A stretch of 22,444 bases of DNA from Bacteroidales bacterium (GTDB taxonomy: Bacteria; Bacteroidota; Bacteroidia; Bacteroidales; Paludibacteraceae), in assembly GCA_900769035.1 (NCBI GenBank), contig CAAGFD010000265.1, positions 1-22,444 on the forward strand. Direction: 5' to 3'. A program made the position numbers and the translations under genes. The stretch's first letter is position 1. Each line of letters begins with the position of its first letter. Shown here one piece after another: positions 16,659 to 22,444 of the stretch. The notes beneath the pieces were generated by a model, which was not told the origin of the DNA, ran no database searches, and saw only the letters and a program-made list of their open reading frames with translations.

Positions 16659-17345
16659 TTATTTCGAAAAGGAGTATCCGAAGCCTTGGCGAGCAACGAT
16701 ACGGCTACCATATTTACCAATTTTTTTGCGAATACGAGTAATGTTAACGTCCACAGTACGAGCCACAACACACACATCATCGCTCCAAACCATTTTAAGC
16801 AAGTCGTCACGCGACAACACTTTATTAGGATTCTCCATCAACACTTGAAGGAGCTCGAATTCTTTTTTAGTAAAGGGCACGTTCTCGTTATCCACAATAA
16901 CACTTTTATTATCAAGATTAAGTTCGAGACCATCGATAGCAATTATGTTAGCCTTTGAAAAATTGGTGACATCCAAAGTTCTGCGAGCTACAGCCTTAAC
17001 ACGAAGCACTACTTCACGGATTGAGAAAGGTTTTGCTATATAATCATCGGCACCGAGATTAAAACCGGTAACCACATCATTTTCGGTATCACGGGCAGTA
17101 ATAAAGATAATTGGAATATGAGCGGTTTGATCGTTTTGTCTCATCAATTGCATCATCCTAAAACCGGAGATTTTACCCATCATTACGTCAAGCAGAATAA
17201 GGTTGTACTCCTTAAGCTTATAAGTCATAGCCTCTTCGGCAGAGTGAGCCACATCCACTTTAAACCCCTCAAGCTGAAGGTTAAACTGCAAAATCTCGCA
17301 GATATCCTCTTCATCGTCAACTACCAAAATTTTATACTCGTTCAT
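16659..17345 (-). CDS. OmpR/PhoB-family response regulator
   Basis: This 228-residue DNA-binding response regulator has a receiver domain in residues 4-118, with the acidic pair Asp10-Asp11, the phosphoacceptor Asp53 in LLDVMMG, Thr83 and Lys105. A winged-helix trans_reg_C domain runs from about 133 to 226, with the typical FTKKEFELLQVLMENP start, RTVDVNITRIRKKIG recognition region and a GFGYSF end. It is expressed with the histidine kinase encoded 44 bases downstream. Its own promoter region carries two direct repeats of GTTACAAAAC spaced 11 bases apart, the spacing bound by regulators of this class, so autoregulation is plausible. Confidence 0.95.
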   Translation of the reverse strand: MNEYKILVVDDEEDICEILQFNLQLEGFKVDVAHSAEEAMTYKLKEYNLILLDVMMGKISGFRMMQLMRQNDQTAHIPIIFITARDTENDVVTGFNLGADDYIAKPFSIREVVLRVKAVARRTLDVTNFSKANIIAIDGLELNLDNKSVIVDNENVPFTKKEFELLQVLMENPNKVLSRDDLLKMVWSDDVCVVARTVDVNITRIRKKIGKYGSRIVARQGFGYSFSK

Positions 17346-17368
17346 ATCTTACAATTATTTAGATGATG

Positions 17369-17376
17369 CAAAGCTA
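17369..17376 (-). promoter_or_regulatory. promoter (-7 element) of the response regulator-kinase operon
   Basis: On the minus strand TAGCTTTG matches TAnnTTTG and lies 23 bases before the regulator's ATG. No TTTG sits at the ideal -33 distance. Instead two TTTTG-containing repeats occupy 17387-17407, so the promoter may need an activator. Confidence 0.6.
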
Positions 17377-17386
17377 CGGGAATGAT

Positions 17387-17407
17387 GTTACAAAACAGTT
17401 ACAAAAC
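17387..17407. promoter_or_regulatory. paired direct repeats, candidate PhoB/OmpR-type binding site
   Basis: GTTACAAAAC occurs at 17387-17396 and again at 17398-17407, an 11-base period equal to about one helical turn. The pair lies 10 to 31 bases upstream of the -7 element of the response regulator gene. OmpR/PhoB-type dimers commonly bind two such tandem half-sites, and the TTACA core resembles the Bacillus PhoP box. The binding protein is inferred. Confidence 0.5.
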
Positions 17408-17425
17408 GATTAAAGGAACAATAAA

Positions 17426-17485
17426 ATAAAGTGGCAAATTATAAAGTGGCAAATTATAAAGCAACAAATTATAAAGCGGCAAGTA
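17426..17485. repeat. 15-base tandem repeat, four copies, overlapping the thiE/tenI stop codon
   Basis: Four head-to-tail units with consensus ATAAAGTGGCAAATT lie at 17426-17440, 17441-17455, 17456-17470 and 17471-17485. The first two are identical, the third differs at 2 positions and the fourth at 2. The fourth copy and the edge of the third encode the last codons and the stop of the thiE/tenI-like gene. In that frame every unit repeats a TAA. Confidence 0.9.
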
Positions 17486-18053
17486 GAAGTTTGTGCATAT
17501 AAGCCTCAATATTATCGACATTGTTCCAAACCTCGCCAAGCAAAGCGGCACCACCGAAATTTAATGACTTCAACAGTGCAATTCTATCAACGGTAACGCC
17601 CCCAAGGGCAAAGACTTTATCATTAATAACACCCTCTAAAGCAGCCTTTTGTAACTGATTCATAGAAAAACCCGACACATAATTGTCTTTACTTATGCTA
17701 TCGAAAATGGGACTTAAAAAGCTATAATCATACTTATCGACATCGACCGAAAGTTCTTGAAAAGAGTGAGTGGACCTCGAAACAGAGCCATTCCAATTAT
17801 CGATAACAGACGGATTTCTTCTGTTAAGATGAATGCCATACAAATTATATTTTACTGCCAACGAATGAAAATCATTCATTACTACTCTACCATAATAAGC
17901 AGGGTCTATAGATAAAAGAAGATTCTCTACGGCAGTAATATCGGCATCAGGTTTACGGATATGCAACAGTGGCAATCCGCATTGAAACATCTTATTTATC
18001 AAATCGCACTCACCAACAAAGAAATTCGGGCGAGTTATCACTGCAATTTTCAT
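17469..18053 (-). CDS. thiamine phosphate synthase/TenI-like protein
   Basis: This 194-residue TIM-barrel protein belongs to the ThiE/TenI family. ThiE joins the thiazole and pyrimidine halves of thiamine; TenI-type relatives tautomerise the thiazole product instead. Visible signatures are the LLHIRKP strand near residue 30, VVMNDFHSLA, GIHLNRRN, the SRSTHS stretch and the YSFLSPIFDSISK phosphate-loop region, then ALGGV. The canonical ThiE motif GPxxxTxTK is replaced by SPIFDSISK, which leaves ThiE versus TenI open. I chose the ATG at 18053; an in-frame GTG lies two codons upstream. It is the last gene of the thiH-thiF-thiE/tenI set, 75 bases after thiF. Its 3' end is embedded in a 15-base tandem repeat. 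Confidence 0.82.
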   Translation of the reverse strand: MKIAVITRPNFFVGECDLINKMFQCGLPLLHIRKPDADITAVENLLLSIDPAYYGRVVMNDFHSLAVKYNLYGIHLNRRNPSVIDNWNGSVSRSTHSFQELSVDVDKYDYSFLSPIFDSISKDNYVSGFSMNQLQKAALEGVINDKVFALGGVTVDRIALLKSLNFGGAALLGEVWNNVDNIEAYMHKLLLAAL

Positions 18054-18128
18054 AGACACAAGAAGGAGCTATCAATTTAGAAGCTTATAATAATACCATT
18101 GCTTAATATTACTCGAAAAACATTTCTA

Positions 18129-18848
18129 CTAAGCAAGTTTTACACGATTCAATGCAAAAGAAAGTAAATCTACTACAAGTAATTCGTTAATAGCGGGTTT
18201 TCCGAAACCACAAACGATTTGTAGAACTTGTTGTACTTCAAGAATTCCGACAATAGCTGGGGTAACACCGATTACCGGAGGAGCCTGATTAGGTTTAAAA
18301 TTCTCATAATAGTCTCTATCAGGATAAATTGAAGTGTAATCGACGGAAGAGTTATAATCAAACACCGCTACTTGTCCGGCAAATTGAGCGATAGCACCAT
18401 AGACATATATTTTATGCAGAGCCTTGCACACATCATTGATAAGATATCGAGTAGCAAAATTATCGCAAGCATCTACAATAATATCATACTCTGCAAAAAT
18501 ATCTTTAGCGTTTTCGGCATTAAGACGAGTATTATAGGTGTTGATATTTACATTCGGGTTTAATTTATGAAGTCTGTCTACGGCACATTGAGTTTTGGGC
18601 ATTCCAATTTGCATGGAGTCGTAAAGCACCTGTCTCTGCAAATTAGAGATAGAAACGACATCATTATCAATCAAGCCTAATGTACCAATACCGGCAGCGG
18701 TCAAATAGATGGAAATCGGGGATCCAAGGCCACCGACACCCACAATCAACACCTTAGTACGCGCCAATTTTTTTTGCCCCTCTATACCGATTTCTTGTAA
18801 AGAAATCTGGCGGTTATAACGCTCTACATCAATAAAAATATCATCCAT
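18129..18848 (-). CDS. thiF: ThiF/MoeB/HesA-family adenylyltransferase lacking CxxC zinc cysteines
   Basis: E1-like enzymes of this family adenylate the C-terminal Gly-Gly of a sulfur carrier, ThiS in thiamine synthesis. The 239-residue protein has the N-terminal ERYNRQI motif, the ATP-binding GVGGLG (37-42), DNDVV (61-65), NLQRQ with Arg72, Lys85 and DACDN (126-130). The region where MoeB and E. coli ThiF carry a CxxC zinc pair and a catalytic cysteine reads YTSIYPD and then NQAPPVIGVTP, with no cysteine. The second CxxC near the C-terminus is absent too; the only cysteines are at about 88, 128, 141 and 213. Adenylation looks intact while zinc binding appears lost. It follows thiH by 14 bases, which supports the thiamine role. 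Confidence 0.88.
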   Translation of the reverse strand: MDDIFIDVERYNRQISLQEIGIEGQKKLARTKVLIVGVGGLGSPISIYLTAAGIGTLGLIDNDVVSISNLQRQVLYDSMQIGMPKTQCAVDRLHKLNPNVNINTYNTRLNAENAKDIFAEYDIIVDACDNFATRYLINDVCKALHKIYVYGAIAQFAGQVAVFDYNSSVDYTSIYPDRDYYENFKPNQAPPVIGVTPAIVGILEVQQVLQIVCGFGKPAINELLVVDLLSFALNRVKLA

Positions 18849-18862
18849 TATAAAAAATAATT

Positions 18863-19978
18863 TTAGTGACTATCAAGGCTAACGTCCCAATCTTTGAACA
18901 CCGGCTGAATACCATGTTTCTTAAGGGCATCGGTCACCTCGATAGCAGTACGTCCATCGCTAATTTCGAACTGTTCGAGGGCTTGAGGGTAACAAGCATA
19001 TCCACCGGGTTCGGTTTTACTCTCTGCACTCATAGTAGTAACGCCGAGGGTACAAATATTATCACGAAGAGTACCGGCTTCACGAGTAGAGATACTAATA
19101 TCCACATCATGATCAAAGATACGCATCGCACAAATAGCCTGAACCAGTTCTTTGTCACTCATCACAACGTTAGGTTGAAAACCGCTTTCAGACGGACGCA
19201 TACGAGGGAAGTTGACGCTATATTTTGTTTTCCAATAAGTTTTCTCAAGATATTTAAGATGGTGTGCCATCATAGTGATATCTGTACGCCAATCTTCAAG
19301 GCCGATAAGCACACCCATACCGATTTTATGAACGCCGGCTTGCCCCATACGATCGAATCCGTTAAGGCGCCATTCGAAATTTGATTTTTGACCGCGAGGG
19401 TGGTATATTTTATATCTTGCACCATTATAAGTTTCTTGGAAGCAAATTACACCGTTAAGACCATGTTTAACAAGTTCGGCATAATCTTCAGCAGCGAGAG
19501 GCATCACCTCGATTTGTAAATTACTAAAATATTTTTTAGCCAAATCAAGAGCAGTAGCCAAGTAAGGCACCCCTGCTTTGGCAGGATTTTCACCGGTTAC
19601 GAGGAGTAAATTTTCGAAAGGAGACAATTTTTTAATAGCTTGATACTCAATCTCCATTTCCTCGGGAGTGAGTATAGTACGTTTAATTTTATTAGCGGAA
19701 TTAAAACCGCAATAGATGCAACCGTTAGAACAAGAGTTTGTAAGGTAAAGCGGAATAAACATAGAAATAGTTTTACCGAATCTCTCTTGGGTATATTTTT
19801 GGCTAAGCTGAGCCATGATTTCGAGGTAGGGCTCGGCAGCAGGAGATATAAGAGCTTTAAAATCTTCTATATCCGGATGTTGACACGAAAGGGCTCTTTT
19901 AACATCAGCGTCGGTTTTCGACATAATTTGCTCGGTAGTCTCCTCCCAACTTATTTTAGATAAAACATCACTAAACAT
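18863..19978 (-). CDS. thiH: 2-iminoacetate synthase (tyrosine lyase)
   Basis: ThiH is a radical SAM enzyme that cleaves tyrosine to 2-iminoacetate (dehydroglycine) and p-cresol for thiazole synthesis. The 371-residue protein carries the CxxxCxxC cluster motif as CSNGCIYC (Cys83, Cys87, Cys90) after the PLYLTN strand. It also has the VTGE segment, the EVMPL and CFQETYN strands and the YHPRG stretch, all characteristic of ThiH. The C-terminal half includes the BATS-type region with STREAG. Length matches the family (about 370-380). It opens the thi set from a promoter at 20061-20090 and precedes thiF by 14 bases. The enzyme needs ThiG and ThiS as partners, and neither gene lies in the window. 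Confidence 0.96.
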   Translation of the reverse strand: MFSDVLSKISWEETTEQIMSKTDADVKRALSCQHPDIEDFKALISPAAEPYLEIMAQLSQKYTQERFGKTISMFIPLYLTNSCSNGCIYCGFNSANKIKRTILTPEEMEIEYQAIKKLSPFENLLLVTGENPAKAGVPYLATALDLAKKYFSNLQIEVMPLAAEDYAELVKHGLNGVICFQETYNGARYKIYHPRGQKSNFEWRLNGFDRMGQAGVHKIGMGVLIGLEDWRTDITMMAHHLKYLEKTYWKTKYSVNFPRMRPSESGFQPNVVMSDKELVQAICAMRIFDHDVDISISTREAGTLRDNICTLGVTTMSAESKTEPGGYACYPQALEQFEISDGRTAIEVTDALKKHGIQPVFKDWDVSLDSH

Positions 19979-20060
19979 AATAAAAACATTTTAATACGAA
20001 ATAGCCAACATTTTCATACACATAATATTACAGACATCAGCTATACAAAACTAAGACATG

Positions 20061-20090
20061 CAAAGTTACAAAAAAAGTATGAACGGCAAA
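20061..20090 (-). promoter_or_regulatory. promoter of the thiH operon
   Basis: On the minus strand TAACTTTG (20061-20068) fits the -7 consensus, with TTTG at 20087-20090 lying 18 bases upstream. The predicted leader before thiH is about 78 bases. I see no TPP riboswitch core in it. Confidence 0.65.
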
Positions 20091-20180
20091 TCTGAAATAA
20101 ATAATTTTGCGCTTGCCTGTTGAGAGTAGAATCTATAAGAAAAGGATAATACTACACTATTCCGTGGTTAAGCAATATAC

Positions 20181-20196
20181 GCAAAATGTCTTTTGC
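20181..20196. terminator. possible weak terminator hairpin after the TonB-type gene
   Basis: A perfect inverted repeat, GCAAAA-TGTC-TTTTGC, lies just downstream of the barrel gene's stop. It overlaps an alternative pairing between GTCTTTTG and CAAAAGGAC. There is no clear U-run, so termination here is only a possibility. Confidence 0.3.
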
Positions 20197-20205
20197 ACAA
20201 AAGGA

Positions 20206-22444
20206 CTAAAAATCTAATTTTGCTGAGAGAAGTAATCCTCTTGGGATGCATAAAGAGAGAGAATAACGGCTTTCATGAATATTAGGACCGATATTATATT
20301 CTGTAAGACCGGTTCCGAAATCAAAAATATTATAGCAAGTAAGTTGGAGTTCCAACGTTTTATCACCGATAGGTATATAGCCTGTTGCTCTTAAATCGAA
20401 ATTGAAAAAAGCATCTTCACGGGTACCGAAATGGCCGTCCAAATTATTTATACCTCTTGAATGATAAGGGATAAATTGCAACTGGGTTTCGCCCTCACTA
20501 TTGGTATCCATATGGGTACGAAGGGCAGCAAAAGGCTGACCATCGCGGAATTTACCCGTCAGTGTCATATTATAATATTTACATATATTATAAGTAATTT
20601 GCATCCATGCTACATAGGCACGGTCTTGATCGAGTCTGCCGTTTGCTCTTACAGGACTATTCATATTTCTATGAACCAGATACGTATTTTTATTGGCTTG
20701 GCTCTCAGACAATGTACTGATATTGTTGTGAATAGGACCATTACCAATTGCTCCAAGACCGCACATTTCATACGATTGCCATGCCAATGAAAACATCACT
20801 TTCTTTCCTTTATATTCGTACTTAATTACGGAAGAGAGATAGTATGGAGTAGAACGAAAAGCATCGTTACCCATAATTCCATCGGGATACTCATCTTTTA
20901 CGATATAATTAACATCTCTACCACCGTAAAACATGTATATATCGGCTCCAAGATCTTCTGAATGTTGATAATATCCATAATCACTTTCATCGCCATCGAA
21001 ATAGGTCAAGCGTGTATTATAATATCTTTTATAACTCTGCATAAAGGAAATTTCATGGCGACCAAAGCGAAAATAGAACGGGATATCTATAAGTAAATAT
21101 TGCATTTGTTTCAGGTATCCGTCTGCTATATGATATTTACCTCCGGTAGTTACAAACAGATTATTTGCCTCACCATCTTGATATTGTCGGTCATTATTCT
21201 TATCCGTCCAATAGTAAATTTCCCCATTTAAATACTTATCAGAGAAGTATTTGATATCTTCTATGTTATAAGAGACTCTATAATTACCTACATTAATCTC
21301 TGCGAAGAACCATTTGCAAGGGTTGAAAGTAAGGTTAATAGCCGCTTGATAATTAGGACTTACTTGAGATTTTTTACCGATAAGCATTGCATCGATGGTA
21401 AAATCGACATTAGCGTTTATTTCGAGCCATTTCAACGGTTTTTGAGAATATTGTAGGCTCAAAGTATTTTCCAATAAGCCGCTTACAAATTTCTCGCTTT
21501 GCCACTTATAATAATAGAGAGGGGTGAAATTTTCATCTAATGGAAATTGAGCATAACCGGTATTGTAACTATTATTTGTGTTTGGAGCAAAATGAATCAG
21601 GGAGTTATATGAGTCGAACTTTAACTTGAAGTATTTATGAAGTTTTTGCTCTGCATTGAAGACTATAGAATACTCGTTAGTAAAACCATCCGGATACCAA
21701 GGCTCCATAGCTTCGCAATCTTGGTCGATGATATTACGGGAAAAATTAGGCTGATTATGTTTTAGTTGATTAGTAGCCCACGTCAATCCTAATGTATAGC
21801 TGAAATCACCTTTAGTTTTATTACCATAAACGGAAGCAGAATATGAGTTTAAGGTTGATTGCTCGTTTTTTCCGTAATAGAACTCGGAGTTGTAATCGTC
21901 TCTATTTAGGAAATGAAGGAGATAATAAGTAGCATCAAAAAGAGCATTAGGCTTAATCGGGAGCATACCCTGCAGTTGCACTTTATAGTAGTCGGAAGGG
22001 AATAACTCATCAATACCCTTGTAGCTAAAAGCAGTCAATCTTCTCCTGCCCCAGTCAAAAGAGATATGTTGAGTATAGACGTTATCATTCACTTTGATAT
22101 TAAACGTAGAATTACCATTTACGGCATTCTGCATGTAAGTACGTTTATCAAGAGGAGTAAGAACGCGCTCGTAAGAAGCATAGTGAAACAGGTGAATAAG
22201 CTCTTTGGTACCGGGCATTATACCACCCAAATTACCAATATTTTCACTTATTGAAACCCAATTAGGACTAATTTTATCGGTATTAAAACTAACTTTCGAC
22301 GTGTGATAATTAACAGCCAAAGAGTGATTATACATGCTGAAATCGTAATCGCAGCTACCGGCATTAAAACGTGAATCGATGCGAAAACCATTGATATATA
22401 CCTTATTCCACAGATATGAATTTCCGGCAATAGAGAATATTTTA
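20206..22444 (-). CDS. TonB-dependent receptor-like outer-membrane barrel, C-terminal part
   Basis: This is a partial gene whose 5' end lies beyond the right edge; the frame is open through 22444 with no stop, so the ATG at 22335 is internal and not a real start. About 745 residues are visible. They form a long series of aromatic, alternating beta-strands with polar loops, and end in SAKLDF with the terminal Phe that is usual for barrel insertion. Segments such as VYINGFRID, the repeated WxxxxFxL strands and the closing LQLTCYNIFDFGTG strand match TonB-dependent receptor barrels. The plug domain is not in the window, and the C-terminus does not look like a SusC paralogue. A 227-base gap with its own promoter separates it from thiH, so a shared function is not established. 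Confidence 0.8.
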   Translation of the reverse strand, partial: KIFSIAGNSYLWNKVYINGFRIDSRFNAGSCDYDFSMYNHSLAVNYHTSKVSFNTDKISPNWVSISENIGNLGGIMPGTKELIHLFHYASYERVLTPLDKRTYMQNAVNGNSTFNIKVNDNVYTQHISFDWGRRRLTAFSYKGIDELFPSDYYKVQLQGMLPIKPNALFDATYYLLHFLNRDDYNSEFYYGKNEQSTLNSYSASVYGNKTKGDFSYTLGLTWATNQLKHNQPNFSRNIIDQDCEAMEPWYPDGFTNEYSIVFNAEQKLHKYFKLKFDSYNSLIHFAPNTNNSYNTGYAQFPLDENFTPLYYYKWQSEKFVSGLLENTLSLQYSQKPLKWLEINANVDFTIDAMLIGKKSQVSPNYQAAINLTFNPCKWFFAEINVGNYRVSYNIEDIKYFSDKYLNGEIYYWTDKNNDRQYQDGEANNLFVTTGGKYHIADGYLKQMQYLLIDIPFYFRFGRHEISFMQSYKRYYNTRLTYFDGDESDYGYYQHSEDLGADIYMFYGGRDVNYIVKDEYPDGIMGNDAFRSTPYYLSSVIKYEYKGKKVMFSLAWQSYEMCGLGAIGNGPIHNNISTLSESQANKNTYLVHRNMNSPVRANGRLDQDRAYVAWMQITYNICKYYNMTLTGKFRDGQPFAALRTHMDTNSEGETQLQFIPYHSRGINNLDGHFGTREDAFFNFDLRATGYIPIGDKTLELQLTCYNIFDFGTGLTEYNIGPNIHESRYSLSLCIPRGLLLSAKLDF

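Noticed and set aside
17426..17485. 15-base repeats as a CRISPR-like array
   Set aside because: Units are directly adjacent without spacers, too short, and overlap a gene end.
18866..19384. Open frame of 172 codons on the plus strand
   Set aside because: It is antisense to thiH, whose radical SAM motifs are unambiguous; the reverse frame shows no family signature.
19979..20060. Possible TPP riboswitch before thiH
   Set aside because: The leader is only about 78 bases and I find neither the CUGAGA core nor the matching second conserved segment on the minus strand.
22248..22430. Separate 60-codon minus-strand frame near the right edge
   Set aside because: It overlaps in another frame the open barrel gene that continues beyond the window, and has no signature.

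Overview
The window reads as a chromosomal segment of an AT-rich Bacteroidota bacterium, most likely order Bacteroidales. The evidence is: promoters of the Bacteroides type (TAnnTTTG at -7 with TTG about 18-20 bases upstream) in front of several genes; no Shine-Dalgarno sequences; SusA/SusG-like GH13 enzymes; a DUF4834-type protein; a large outer-membrane TonB-type barrel; and a thiH-thiF-thiE/tenI run like that in Bacteroides. The species cannot be named from sequence alone. No mobile element, CRISPR array, rRNA, tRNA or phage gene was seen.

Layout. (1) 72-10391, minus strand: ten tightly packed genes (gaps 1-36 bases) that look like one operon starting from a promoter at 10421-10450. In transcription order they are an MFS sugar transporter, a periplasmic GH13 neopullulanase-like enzyme, a GH13 lipoprotein, a GtrA-like membrane protein, a DUF4834-like membrane protein, a thioredoxin-like lipoprotein, and rmlA-rmlC-rmlD-rmlB for dTDP-L-rhamnose. 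The layout places maltodextrin breakdown and import in the same transcript as nucleotide-sugar synthesis. (2) 10573-14450, plus strand: frr, a short Omp85-type barrel, rsgA and an orphan histidine kinase, driven by a promoter divergent from the first operon. (3) 14552-15281, plus strand: a DUF177 (YceD) gene and rpmF with their own promoter, closed by a strong hairpin at 15304-15341 that also serves the converging kinase gene. (4) 15373-17345, minus strand: a PhoR/PhoB-like two-component pair with two 11-base-spaced direct repeats over its promoter. (5) 17469-19978, minus strand: thiamine genes thiE/tenI-like, thiF-like and thiH, without thiS, thiG or thiC nearby. (6) 20206 to the right edge, minus strand: the C-terminal barrel of a TonB-dependent-receptor-like protein whose 5' part lies outside the window.

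Most of the window is recognisable core and carbohydrate metabolism, and I see no clear new multi-gene system. The points most worth a second look are: the ten-gene starch-to-rhamnose operon, which has no SusC/SusD; a near-perfect 16-bp hairpin inside the signal-peptide codons of the Omp85-like gene; a 15-base tandem repeat that copies the stop codon of the thiE/tenI gene several times; paired direct repeats at the response-regulator promoter; and a ThiF homologue with no CxxC zinc cysteines in a reduced thiamine cluster.
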